The notes: a model not told the origin generated them from the sequence alone. Counted from the first letter of the stretch, positions 46,390 through 57,265 are shown. The stretch is DNA of 64,000 nucleotides from Cordilura impudica (GCA_963682025.1 OY821521.1:48899807-48963806), one strand, 5' to 3'. Numbers and translations: made by a program.

Positions 46390-47078
46390 AAATTAACACT
46401 TATAACTGTTTCGGGCAAATGGCCGTCAAGGCTGTTCCTGATCAAGTGCATTCGGGACGTCCAATTTTGAATCACTACTCTGAGCATTGTTGGCCATATG
46501 TCAGGAATATCAGCGTAAACCCCAGGGTGCGTTAACAATCTCCATTGACCGTAACACGAACTACGTCTTTATTTTTTAAGAAATAAGGTCCGATTATGGC
46601 CCCAGGTTGTAAACCAAAACCAAATAATGCATTTCTCTGGATGTAGTGGAGTCTCTAGGGTCTGCTGTGGAATGGCATCACTCCTCCATATGTGGCAATT
46701 TTTTATTTTTTTTTTTATTGTTAAACCCCTTAAGCCAAAATGAGCCTCATTACTGAAAACAATTTTGCGACAAAACATCGGGCTAGTTTTCAACTGCTCT
46801 AGAGCCCAATCGACGAAAGAACGACACATATGATGGCCTTGTGGCTTCAATTCATGCACCAGCTGGATTTTGTACGGTTATAGGGCAACGTCTTTTCGCA
46901 AAATTTTCCACGTAGTGAACAGACAGAAAACCAAATTCCTGTGACACACGATGAACAAAATTGGATCTTCTTCCACACATTCTTTTAAAGCGACGATATT
47001 CTCTTCAGTACGCACATTCCTGCGACACGTTGGTGTTATTGCATCATTTGGAGGGTACATGGTATGAAATCTCTCCAT
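46390..47078 (-). pseudogene. Tc1/mariner-superfamily transposase (DUF4817-type), decayed
   Basis: Three minus-strand pieces follow the order of the widespread arthropod transposases with an N-terminal DUF4817 helix-turn-helix. Piece 1 is RRNVRTEENIVALKECVEED to WKILRKDVAL, the DNA-binding linker. Piece 2 is MHELKPQGHHMCRSFVDWAL through RKIVFSNEAHFGLRG to PLHPEKCIIWFWFTTWGHNR, the first catalytic region. Piece 3 is GVYADIPDIWPTMLRVVIQN and WTSRMHLIRNSLDGHLPE, the C-terminus. The first catalytic Asp has become Asn (FSNEAHF, where FSDEAHF is usual). The segment with the remaining two acidic residues is deleted between pieces 2 and 3. Two frameshifts or stops separate the pieces. No inverted termini were found; tandem repeat H1 adjoins the 3' side. 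Confidence 0.8.
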
Positions 47079-47725
47079 AGTTCGACGAATAATTTGGATA
47101 ATTTCTATAAGCTACTCTCTGTTGAATAATGATTTATTCCCTTTGAAAGAAACCCAAAAACCATGTGGATTTTGTTAATGTGCAGAGACATCCAATGCAT
47201 ATGATTGTTACAACTAAATATAATGATTTTTTCCCACATTGATATATGGCTTAATTTTAATTTTTTTTTTTTTTTTTTTGTAATAAAAGGGAAGGTTTCT
47301 AAGAATTAAAAAAAAAAATCAAATGGAACTTAAAAAGGTCCATATAACTGACGTGATGAGCATAATAAACAATAAATAAAAATAATACATAAAAAGTTTT
47401 GCAAAGAAGAAGAAAAAATAAGTGTCAACTAAGCCCAGAGAACAAAAGCAAAAATAAAGCTTAGAAAGTTGTACTTTTGTTGTAGATTTTATATTTTATT
47501 TTGTTTTTTTTTTTTTTGTATAAAAATGTGTTACAATTTAAGTGTTACTAGTATTTCCTGCCGTAAATTAGTCAAACGTTTCGAACGTACACTTGACATG
47601 AATTTAAATGAATATAAAATGCAGAAAAAGAAATAGAAATATGTTTTATTTACCTTACCCTATTTACCTTAAATGGTCTTGCCAATATATTATTTAAAAG
47701 TCAGCCAAAAAAAAGTAATTTTTTA
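47079..47725. other. AT-rich stretch, no gene
   Basis: Homopolymer T and A runs around 47260-47320 and 47500; nothing recognised. Confidence 0.5.
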
Positions 47726-48094
47726 TCTATAATATTAATAGGCTAGGCGATTTCTTGTGACCGATGTTTTGTTCTACCGTTTTATCCCGATTTGGACCAA
47801 ACGTATATTATTTGAAAGGTATTTCTTTTTAGTTGTTCACCAGACTTTCAAATTTTTGATTTTTTTTCTTTATTTTGAGTAAATTGCATTTAAAGTTGCT
47901 ACTAACACATACATAAAATTTTACATATGCTATGTGTGTTTTATTAAATTTGTTAATGTGTTTGTTAATGAGTTTGTTATCTTCATTCGCAGATAATAAT
48001 AAACCAAAATAGTGATTGGTTTGTAAATTGGCTAAGTTGAAAAATAAAGTAGCCTAGAAATTGCCCTCGAATTTCTAGCGCTGGAATCAGCTAG
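47726..48094 (+). mobile_element. Helitron-B short copy 5 (intact)
   Basis: The cleanest copy: TCTATAATATTAATAGGCTA start preceded by A, and CTCGAATTTCTAGCGCTGG then CTAG followed by T at the end. About 369 bp. It serves as the reference for the interrupted copy at 43.5 kb. Confidence 0.9.
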
Positions 48095-48633
48095 TTATTT
48101 ATTAATGCACCCTCTACTGATACTGTGCAACCAAGCTTGTTACTCTTAAAATTCTTATAGCTAATTTTGCGTTAAAAAAATTTAAATTTTAAAAGGAAAA
48201 GGAAAAATCGTTCTAGCAAATCGACCATATCAACATTCAAACAATTTTTATTTTTTAACATTTAATAAATATATTTTTACATGCCATTGGCTTTTCGTTT
48301 AGGAATTTTACTGCTTTAACATTTTGTTTCTTCTCTTTTTTTTTTTTTTTTGTTACTTTTCTAACGATGAATTTAAAATTTTTTACGCTTGACATAATAT
48401 TAACTAAATATAACTTGAGTGGCTGCTGTTTAAGCACAAAAAAAATCAATAGTCTGAAAAAATAAAATAGCAACTAAAAGAAAAATCATAAACGTCTTGT
48501 GCTTTTTTTAGGTTTTAAAAAAATAACAAATTTTACACACGAAATCTAGCAGAAAAGGCATAACTTAAGAAAAATATGTTTTACTTGATCATAATAATAC
48601 GTAATTTATATTTGTTAGGACATTTATCTACAA
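48095..48633. other. AT-rich stretch, no gene
   Basis: Nothing recognised; a Lys-rich open frame near 48330 only reflects an A/T run. Confidence 0.5.
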
Positions 48634-48976
48634 TTAGCAGACTCAAGCGCTCGAAATTCGAGTGCAATTTCTAGACAACTTTGTTTTTCAACTTATCCAA
48701 TTCACAACCCAACACTTTTATGGTTTATTACTATTGTAAACGAAGATAACAAACTCATTAACAAACACATTAACAAATTTATAAAACACACTCATAGCAT
48801 ATGTATAATTTTATGTGTGTGTTTATTCAAAATAAAGGAAAAAATTTAAAAATCTCTAAATCTGGTGAAAAAGAAATACCTTTCAAATAATATGCGTTTG
48901 GTCAAAATCGGGATAAAAGGGTAGAACAAAACATCGGTAACAAAAAATCGCTTAGCCTATTAAATATTAATATAGA
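48634..48976 (-). mobile_element. Helitron-B short copy 6
   Basis: Same hairpin (CTCGAAATTCGAG) and far edge (CCTATTAAATATTAATATAGA), but the terminal CTAG is mutated to TTAG and the interior has small deletions. An older copy. Confidence 0.8.
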
Positions 48977-49194
48977 TATTTTTTATAAAATAAAATTTAA
49001 AACAAACTATATGGTTTGGTAAAATTTAATACCAAATAAGTGAAACTTTTACATAATTCTGAACTTGCTTTTAACAATTTCGCATTAAGTCCTAAAATTA
49101 TGTTTTTTTTTCGAAATCACTCTTTAGTGTGTTCTCTATCGAAAAATTTGTTACCAAACATACAATAAAAAAAACCACATAAACGGAAAGAGGG

Positions 49195-49370
49195 GTGGTT
49201 TTAGTGATGCCAAAACAATGGAAACTTTTAAACTACTGTACCACTGTATAACATCTGAACCGTTATCTAAATATTTTTATTTTAAACATAATTGTTTTTC
49301 CAATTTTATAATTAATTATTATAAAATAATGGGAAGAATAAAGTTTTGTGAAGAGTTAAAAACCAAAATA
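49195..49370 (+). pseudogene. Tc1-like 5' end and first 14 codons, cut by HINE-A
   Basis: The terminus-like TTAGTGATGCCAAAACAATG leads to ATG at 49329 and MGRIKFCEELKTKI, the start of a Tc1-like transposase closely resembling MVRKKFNEELKSRI at 17.58 kb. The frame stops exactly where the HINE-A terminus AACAAGTAAG begins at 49371. The remainder of the transposon was not found on the far side. Confidence 0.7.
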
Positions 49371-50047
49371 AACAAGTAAGAATATTATAGTCGGTCTAGA
49401 CCGACTATTAGATATACTATACCATGGTTTAGAGACCTAACTCTTTGGTCCAACAAATTGGATATAAAAAATAAGCATAAACAATTTTTTTGCCTTTGAA
49501 TATGAAAAAGTTCTTATCGGGTGCTATATTTATATGGGGACTAGGGCGAAAAATGGACCGATCCTGACCATATTTGGTAAAGTTACTTATATTTTGAAAA
49601 AATATATACAAACCAAATTTGAGAAAAATCTGTGCAATTTTTTTGTTTTTTGAAAGATTTTAGGGAAAATCGGGAAGCAGCTTTATATGGGGGCTAAGAC
49701 CAAGAATTGTCCTAAAGGGTTTATTCTTAGACTACTGATAAACGGATGTAATTAACACATACAAACCCAATTTGACTGAAATCTATATGATAATTTGGAT
49801 ATTATGGCAACTTATGTCGATTTCGTAAGGGTCATTTGTATGGGGATTAGGTCTGAACAATGACCGATTCTCACCAATTTCAATAGCGTTCATCCTATGG
49901 CCGCTAGAAGCTTATATACCAAATTTTATTAAAACATATTCATATTTGCGACCTGTAGTTTGATAACAAGGTTTACATGGACACCCAGACGGACGGACGG
50001 ACATCGCTAAATCGACTCAAAAAGTGATTCTGAGCCGATCGGTTGTA
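49371..50047 (-). mobile_element. HINE-A copy, 5' tip missing
   Basis: AACAAGTAAGAATATTATAG, then TAGTCGGTCTAGACCGACTA hairpin, core, GGACGGACGGAC microsatellite near 49989. It ends at TGAGCCGATCGGTTG without the CCACATAGTGG block. It abuts a broken Tc1 reading frame. Confidence 0.87.
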
Positions 50048-50698
50048 TTGTGTACTTATAGGGCTGTTTATATTGCCGTAATTTGAAATTTTTTGAGTAA
50101 TTTCATTAAAAAGAAAAAAAGTGTTCTACCCGCGGGTCGTAGCAGATGCAGAGGTATATAAAGAGGACACTTTTACTTTCCTCCGCGTGGTATACGTTTC
50201 TTGTTCCCTTTTATTCCCTAGATGTACTATTCCACTAAAGTTCAAATTTAACAAAAACATAATAGTTTAATAAATATTTCAGAACGTCCCTAATATTAAA
50301 TGGTAGGGCTATGACCGCCTACAATAACTAAAGGTTATAATCCTACCAACGTTATAAAAAGGACCGCAGGTCATTATCGATGATAATTTGCGAGTAGTAA
50401 CTACTTATTTTTGATAAAAAACAAAAAAAAAATCTCCTTTTTCCGAGCTGACTTTGACAGCATGCCACGCCCACAATTATTAATAGTTTAACCTAATTTT
50501 TTGTCTACCTTAATCTGGAGACACAAGCTACAAAATGGCATTAAAATTTTAAAAATCAGTGAAAAAATTGGACCTTTGGTTAGTGAAATCAAAATTTCAA
50601 CCACAGTGCCCCGAAGCACACTTGGGATTTTTGTATGGATGTGAGGAAAAAAGGTTTTTTTTAGGAAATGAAACAGTGTAATGACTGAAACTATGTAT
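50048..50698. other. Unassigned sequence with TATA-like boxes
   Basis: GGTATATAAAGAGGACAC near 50153 and TTATAAAAAGGACCGCAGG near 50352 resemble core promoters, but no downstream gene is recognisable. GCCACGCCCAC at 50463 recalls the GTGGGCGTGG motif at 52137, on the other side of element F copy 2. Confidence 0.4.
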
Positions 50699-50706
50699 AT
50701 GTACAC

Positions 50707-52081
50707 TAGGGTGGCCCTTAATAAAAAAAGCGTTCAAACTGTCGGCCTCACCCCCTAAAAATATGCGATAGCAAAAAAACTGAGAATACAAAGTTTTGGG
50801 CCAATCAAAAAACGTTTAGTCATGGCGCAAAGCGATTGAAAATTTCAAATGTGTTTATATGGGGAAAATATGACTTTTTTTAGATTTTACGAAAATTTCG
50901 TTCTGTAGTTTAATTTTACCGACAAGCTGTTATATAGTTCGGGATCAGTATTAAATAAGCCTTTCAAAAGGCTATAAAACTTCAAAATCGAATAAAACCT
51001 CGCCAAGAAATAGCAAATGCCCCAGACCACTTTTGTGCCAAAAAAAAACTAGGTCATGAAATTTAATGTCATTTTTTTCAACTTTGAGAAATTGATTAAA
51101 GCCATCATTCTTTTTTGGTCTCTATACCTATAAGTACTCAGATATGAAGTATTGTTTTATTACATCGTTGTTAACCTATTGCGCACTGAGACCGAAAATT
51201 GGAAATTTTTTTGATAAAATTTTTAAAACTCCTTTTTCAAGTTTGAAAAAATTTTCTTTAACAAAATTTAAAAAAATTAATATATTACTTTAAGGTTTTA
51301 TTAAATATATGCTTCAGATTAACTGTGTGAACTTTTAAGTAAATCCATCTACCAGAATTTTTTTGACAAGGATTTTATTTTTGCGGATTTCGAGAAAACT
51401 TGGATTTTTGTGAAATATTCTGTAAATGTACTCTTTCTAAATACTTTGTATCAAAAATTCATCACTTTTCTACTTTTAAATGTTATGTTTTATCTTAATA
51501 GCCTAGGGTTTCGGAAAAAAATAATATGACTCCATTAACCCTTTTGGAATTGGGGTCACATATGACCCCAAACTAATAAAAGACAATTTATTCAAAAAAG
51601 TCAAATATTTTGTAAGTGCTGCGCAATAGGTTAACAACGTGGTCATAAAACAATACTTCATATCTGAATACTTATAAGTATAGAGACCAAAAAAGAATGT
51701 TGGCTTTAATCAATTTCTCAAAGTTGAAAAAATGTAATCAAATTTCATGAACTAGTTTTTTTTTGGCACAAAAGTGGTCTGGGGCATTTGCTATTTCTTG
51801 GGGAAATTTCATTCGATTTTGAAGTTTTATAACCTGTTGAAAGGATAATTTAAAAATTAAACTATAGAACGAAATTTTCGTAAAATCTGAAAAAAAAAAG
51901 TCATATTTTCCCCATATAAACACACTTGAAATTTTCAATCGCTTTGCGCCACGACTAAACGTTTTTTGATTGGCCCAAAACTTTGTATTTCTCAGTTTTT
52001 TTGCTATTCGCATATTTTTAGGGGGTGAGACCGACAGTTTGAACACTTTTTTTTCCCTCCATATAACGAAGGGCCACCCTA
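50707..52081. mobile_element. Element F copy 2, internally deleted
   Basis: Termini TAGGGTGGCCCTT and AAGGGCCACCCTA are flanked by direct 8-mers ATGTACAC (50699-50706 and 52082-52089). The left arm runs to about 51620. The right arm begins at GCGCAATAGGTTAACAACGT and is much shorter, so the loop and inner part of the right arm are gone. Sequence is very close to copy 1 at 37.5 kb. Confidence 0.88.
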
Positions 52082-52089
52082 ATGTACAC

Positions 52090-52410
52090 ACTAAACTAAT
52101 TTAAAGTGTCGCGGAAAAATGGGCGGATTCTGATAAGTGGGCGTGGTAGCCCCTATACAAAGTAAATATTTAATATCGTATGACTGGAGTAGTATAATAG
52201 AGAAAGCCTTGGAACTTTGTGTTAGTTCATGAGTTATTAATGTGAGTAGTTGCCCAAAAATGCGCCTGATCGGAGCTGTGGGCATGGCACCATCCATATA
52301 AAGTAAATATATAATTATTTAATGATGTTTTTATTCGACCTTTCCAATTGTAAATAAGAATTAAATATTTGAGCTCAAGGTCTGATTTTGGCAAAAGCTA
52401 TTTATTAAAA
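52090..52410. other. Short direct repeat with GTGGGCGTGG motif
   Basis: GTGGTAGCCCCTATACAAAG / TAAATATTTAAT near 52145 and ATGGCACCATCCATATAAAG / TAAATATATAAT near 52284 are a diverged direct pair about 140 bp apart. No gene. Confidence 0.45.
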
Positions 52411-52449
52411 TCCAATATTTCGATATTCTTCGAATATCACCTTCAGGGA
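52411..52449 (-). other. Hammerhead-ribozyme-like motif (degenerate)
   Basis: On the minus strand, CCCTGAAGGTGATATTCGAA then GAATATCGAAATATTGG has a CTGAAG-start, a short perfect stem (GATATTC/GAATATC) and a GAAA box in hammerhead order. Penelope-like retroelements carry such ribozymes. The core would need CTGANGA; here it is CTGAAGG, so it is probably inactive. Confidence 0.3.
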
Positions 52450-52467
52450 TTGTTTTAAATCATAAAC

Positions 52468-52538
52468 AACAAACTTAAATCTATTGTTCCACCTTCATCA
52501 TATAATATTGCAATATTATAGATTTAAGTTTGTTGTAA
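52468..52538. repeat. 18-bp perfect hairpin arms
   Basis: CAACAAACTTAAATCTAT and ATAGATTTAAGTTTGTTG are exact reverse complements separated by about 34 bp. Next to the ribozyme-like motif; may be part of the same old element. Confidence 0.7.
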
Positions 52539-52666
52539 ATATATAATATCATATAAATGTTATACGTTGACCCAACAACTGCCTTCAAACTGTTGCGTCA
52601 ATCCGACCAGTTCAAAAATACAGATCTTAATAGCATTTCGTTATAAATGCAACTAATTTAAAAAAC

Positions 52667-52966
52667 TATGTGAGTCCACTCACAGGGGAGATGTCTAAAC
52701 ATCTACACATCAATTAAAAACAAACACTAGGCGCCACCTATGTATAGCAAGCAACTGCTTTGGCTGTTATACTTGATGGTTGCAGTTGTTTGCTAAACAT
52801 TCATGGCGCTTTCTGTTGGTTGTTGAATCAGCTAAATAAATTTAAATCAAAATCTTTGCACCAATACACTTACATATTACTCAATACACTTACTCTTACG
52901 CTGTTTCTGTTATTGTATTGTGAAATAGATTTTTACCCCCCTGAGCCCATAGATGTTTACACATCA
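52667..52966 (-). mobile_element. HINE-E copy 3, compact 300-bp form
   Basis: ATGTGAGTCCACTCACAGGG, GAGATGTCTAAACATCT, a unique body (GGCGCCACCTATGTATAGCA, ATGGCGCTTTCTGTTGGTTG), then TTACCCCCCTGAGCCCATAG and ATGTTTACACATCA. It shows what the family looks like without an internal minisatellite. Confidence 0.75.
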
Positions 52967-53439
52967 AAAGGAGCACCTAAGGCACTTGAAATTTATTGAA
53001 AATGTAAAAGTTGATATTAGACAATGTAGTGGGTGTAATTTCTAACTGTAGGCAAATATAGCTAAAATTAAAGGTCCAAGAGTTTGGAGAAATATTTTGT
53101 TCTCTGCAATATTTATTTTTTCAACCTTAGCACATTAGAAGATCATATTTCAAATAAAAAAAGGAAAAACATCAGATCAAGCCATAATAATTTTAGTCAG
53201 TTCAATAAAACCTACAATTAATGAGTTTCAAATGGCTAAAAAAAACTAAAGGTCAGATCTAAGTAATGCTTCTTGATTTGATTGTAACAGTTATTCAGAA
53301 ATTTTAAAATACCAATGCATATTGCTTTAATAGTAAGTTGATAATTTGACTTTTTTCCTCAAAAACCACATAGTGCGGCGTTGTGAAGCAGTACTAAAAT
53401 ATAATGAATACTCAACAAAATATTGAAACCAAAAATAGA

Positions 53440-53660
53440 TTGAAAGTTTTCATTTATTTTATAACAGAGGTTTCCATTGTTTTGTCAACAGCATACAAAT
53501 TAATACCTTTAAGTTTCGTTATTTTTTTCTGACGTTAAGTTATTCTGCTTTAATATGTTTTCCTTTTTAAATAAATAAAACATGCAAATTGTTAAATTAA
53601 TAAAATACCAAATTTTTGGAATTAACCGTTCAAGTCGTCAAAAATATTTATCAAATGTTG
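53440..53660. repeat. Copy of the 17.1-17.3 kb segment (Tc1-related)
   Basis: GGTTTCCATTGTTTTGTCAA, CAGCATACAAATTAATACC and CAAGTCGTCAAAAATATTTA match the reverse complement of 17105-17290. The CAAAACAATGGAAAC motif also begins the Tc1 fragment at 49.2 kb, which suggests a shared transposon end. Confidence 0.6.
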
Positions 53661-53674
53661 TATTTTGTGTTTGC

Positions 53675-54960
53675 ATTTGTATTTGTAATTATTTATTAAA
53701 TGCGATCTTCCATTACAACAAGACACACTATCTTATAAATTACAGTAATGGAATCAGATAAGTTATTCAGTATATATATAACATCAGTAACTCTTAATCT
53801 AAATTTAAAATATTATAAATTACAATTTAAAACATTACAAAAATCGAATAAAATCAATTAAAGTATTGGTATAATAATTTTCTAAACGCTATTGCGTTGA
53901 TTGTATTTGGCATAACATTAAGAAGCTGTTTCCAGAGATGAATAGTTAGAATAAAAAATTGATATTCAGAGGCATGGTGCCGGTATTTAAATGGAATTAT
54001 TCGATTACATGTGGAAGATTTTGCGAACCTTAATCGTTCAAAAAGATATTTTGGAGCCTTTGCTATAATAATTTTATGTAGAAATATAATGTTCTTGAAC
54101 TTAATATTGTTGTCAAAAGACATGTGTAAGACATGACACGAGTATTGGGATACATGATCAAATTTTCTTAATCCAAAAGTTACAGTTAGTTTCCTATTAT
54201 CCCTAGAGTTGCAACCTGTGAAAACCTCAGATGCATATAGTCATGTTGGTTAAAGATATGTTTTAGCAAGTAGCAATCTTATTTTCGGTGGAGTAAAGTG
54301 CCGCGTTAACCATAAGCTTCTTAACATACTATAAATTCTGCCACAGGATTGATTAATATGATCTGACCACGTCAGAGTTCCATTAAATACAACACCGAGA
54401 TTTTTTACAGAGTCCGTGACATCAATTTTAGACCCCCCAAGAAAGACATTTATCTCATTCTCCAAATGCATAACTTTCTTCATTATTATTATACACTTAG
54501 ATTCATTTGGATTAAGTCGTAGACCATTTGCCGTTGCCCAATTTAGAATACGTTTGAGATTATAATTTAGTTCTTGAGTTTTGGAAATAATTGAATCTAC
54601 TTAAATATAGCTGAATCTCATCACCGTACATATTAACCTTAGAGAATTTAATTTGTTGTGGAAGATCATTGGCATATATCGAATAGAGTAGTGGTCCAAG
54701 GATTGAGCCCTGTGGTACCCTTCTTATAACTTGCAGTGAGTTTGAGATGGAGCTACCATTAGTAACAGATTGGGATCTGTTTGTGAGATATGAAAACATG
54801 AATCTAACTGCTAATGCAAAAAGTTAAAAAACCTCCTCAGTTTGAGGCATAAAATTAAAACCTCTTATCTCCTCAACTACATCAGAAAAAGCTGTTATAC
54901 AGCTATGTTGTGGTCTGAAACCGGATTGACGCTCTGTAAGTAAGTTGTTGTCGTTTATAT
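53675..54960 (-). pseudogene. Jockey/CR1-like LINE reverse transcriptase, decayed
   Basis: Minus-strand pieces follow non-LTR reverse transcriptase order. TERQSGFRPQHSCITAFSDV is the fingers region. A deletion removes the palm motif with the first catalytic Asp. Then FSYLTNRSQSVTNGSSISNS, VPQGSILGPLLYSIYANDLP, and MYGDEIQLYLS, where the catalytic (F/Y)ADD has become YGDE. The thumb follows: IDVTDSVKNLGVVFNGTLTW, SDHINQSCGRIYSMLRSLWL and TPPKIRLLLAKTYL. The C-terminus is FLHKIIIAKAPKYLFERLRF, YRHHASEYQFFILTIHLWKQ and end YQYFN at 53854. Several stops and frameshifts separate these. The 3' untranslated region ends near 53675 with TGTCTTGTTGTAATGGAAGA and a tail. The 5' side is lost where HINE-E copy 4 begins. 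Confidence 0.88.
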
Positions 54961-55400
54961 ACCTAAAGATCATCAAAAAATTCTATTAGAATTGGGTCAT
55001 CTGAGTTAAATTTTTGATGTGTAAACATCTATGCGATCAGGGGGGTAAAAATCACAAACTTCCCTTACGGAAGCGGAACTATTTACGGAAATGGAAGCTA
55101 CAATTATTTAGCTGATTCATCAACCAACAGAAAGCGCCATGAATGTATAGCATACAACTGCAACCATCAAGTATGACAAACATAGCAGTTGCTTGCTATA
55201 CACATGTAGATAGCGCTTACTGCTTGAATATATGTTTTTATTCACATACCACAATGATTTCCAGAATTGCACCAAAATATTTCGGTATTTTGTTTAGTTT
55301 TATTTGAGTTCTAAAGAAAACCGCGTCTTTAATCTATTTGGAAATGTTTTTTCTGTTTTTTTAATACAGACGACGGAAACATCAATTCTGTTTGTTTATT

Positions 55401-55735
55401 GAATGTATTAGTACATACTAAAGAACTATATGTGAAAGAAAATAAATTTTATATTCAGCTATAAAATTTTCAAAAATTTATAAAAATTTCTATATTTTTA
55501 TATTAGTTTATAAAATAATTAAAATTTTGATTATCATTTTTATTTATAAAATTTTTAAAATTGAATATATTAGTACATATTAAACAAATATATGCGGAAG
55601 AAAATAAATTTTATATTCTGCTATAAAATTTTCAAAAATTTATAAAAATTTATACATTTTTATATTAGTTTATAAAATTCTTAAAATTTCAATTATCAGT
55701 ATTCATTATTATTAATAAAATTCTTAAAATTTTCA
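55401..55735 (+). repeat. Tandem duplication, ~162-bp unit
   Basis: GAATGTATTAGTACATACTA at 55401 and GAATATATTAGTACATATTA at 55563 start two copies, each followed by GAAAATAAATTTTATATTC and TATAAAATTTTCAAAAATTT. AT-rich and non-coding. Confidence 0.85.
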
Positions 55736-55974
55736 TTATCTTAAATGTTCTCCATTTTTGTCTTTTATTTTCTTTAGTCCGATATACAAAACAACATTAC
55801 AGCACTGCTCTCAATTAAATAATAGAGCAAAAACAATAAACATTGATACAGCCGTGGAACATTCAGGTTGGAAACATAAAGTATCAAAATAACTTGATTT
55901 TTGACGAACCAAAATTGAAACATAAATTTGGACACGAAACATTACTACACACGATGGATCATTAAGGGAAACAT

Positions 55975-56041
55975 GCCGGTCATTTGTATGGGGACTAGGT
56001 CTGAACATGGACCGATTCTCACCAATTTCAATAGCGTTCAG
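55975..56041 (-). mobile_element. HINE-A scrap inside HINE-E
   Basis: CATTTGTATGGGGACTAGGT, CTGAACATGGACCGATTCTC and ACCAATTTCAATAGCGTTCA are one contiguous core block of HINE-A, without ends. Either a deletion remnant or a piece picked up by HINE-E. Confidence 0.8.
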
Positions 56042-56110
56042 CACAACGTTAATAAAAAATGCTTTAATTTTTAGATGTTTACACATCTTCCTTGTGATCG
56101 GACTCACATG

Positions 56111-57179
56111 ATTTTTTTTTTACATAAACGAGTCTTCGCAGAGTAAATGTAGATTGGATCTGTTTAAGTTTTCTCATTATTTGCGCCTCTTTAAATAAAT
56201 CGGTTCATCGCTTTGACAACCAGCCTGATCTAAACACAAAGATTTTTTTATTATTACGACGGACGATTCACTTCTTGTTTCCATTTTTGGTGTTGACTAA
56301 AGATTTGTTATTTTATTATTTGTTTTATTTATTTTCTTTAAAGTTTTAGTTCACGACAGTATTGTTACTATTTTGAATATTTATTTTTGTTATTTTGGTT
56401 TTTTTATTTGATGTGCAATATTTTTGTTGTTTTCTTATTCGTTTGTTTATGCTCACTGTTTATTTATTTATTGTTCTCACTATATGTGTGTATGTTTTAT
56501 CCAGTGTTTTGGCTATTGCTTAAGATTGTTTGCTTCAAAGTTTAATTATAAAATTCAAATTATTTCAGTTTTATATTTAATTTTAAGAACTTTTAGTAAT
56601 GACACACGGATGTCGGGAATTATTAAAAAATTGTATTCTGTACAAAATTATTTAAAACAGTGTATTAAAACATTAGATTTTGAATAAATAAGAGGAGCTT
56701 TAAAAAAACACGACCTTCACACGACGGTTGTTCTTTCCTTTTGTAAAACAGAATAACATAAAAACTACCATTTCTAGGTCTCCCAGTCAATTCGTATTCT
56801 TTCAAAAAACATAAATTAATATTTAAAAAAATTAAATGATTTCACAAGTTTTTTATTGTATTTGTATTTTGTGTTATCCTCTTATTCTAAAATATCTATC
56901 CTAAAATTTTATATTTTTAAATTTTATTGCAGTGTTCAAATGAAATGGAGAATTTTGTCATATAAAGAAAATTTAGTTACACAAATCCTTCTGAAACCAA
57001 TAAAATTGTTCAATTAAATTTGTTGGTGGTTAGTGTTACTTGTTAATAGTTTAAATGTTTGTTTTTAAACAGCTATTTTAATCGTATGAGTGCTTTCAGT
57101 TCTGCACTAATCATACGCACGGATGGCTGGCACCATTTATATTTTATTTAACATGGGACATTAATTGAATAAAGTTATA
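56111..57179. other. AT-rich sequence, no recognised gene
   Basis: An 87-codon open frame at 56424-56687 is hydrophobic and Cys/Tyr-rich but AT-driven; I do not consider it a gene. No repeat matches seen. Confidence 0.45.
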
Positions 57180-57265
57180 AACTCGTAACCAATACCACAC
57201 TATATGGTCAAGGTACAATGAGTTTTTGCTGATGTTTGTAACAAGCTAGACTCGGACTCATTTTC
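57180..57265 (+). mobile_element. Old HINE-A 5' scrap
   Basis: ATACCACACTATATGGTCAA, GGTACAATGAGTTTTTGCTG and ATGTTTGTAAC match the first 60-80 bp of HINE-A with many changes. Confidence 0.55.

Larger units (their letters stand above)
55015..56110 (+). mobile_element. HINE-E copy 4
   Basis: Starts TGATGTGTAAACATCTATGC and AGGGGGGTAAAAAT. It shares the body with copy 3 in reverse (AACCAACAGAAAGCGCCATG, TAGCAGTTGCTTGCTATACA) and ends AGATGTTTACACATCTTCCT and GTGATCGGACTCACATG. Its interior holds a tandem duplication and a HINE-A scrap. It adjoins the 5' side of the broken LINE. Confidence 0.75.

Noticed and set aside
50150..50370. TATA-box promoters
   Set aside because: Two TATA-like strings without any downstream gene; common by chance in AT-rich DNA.
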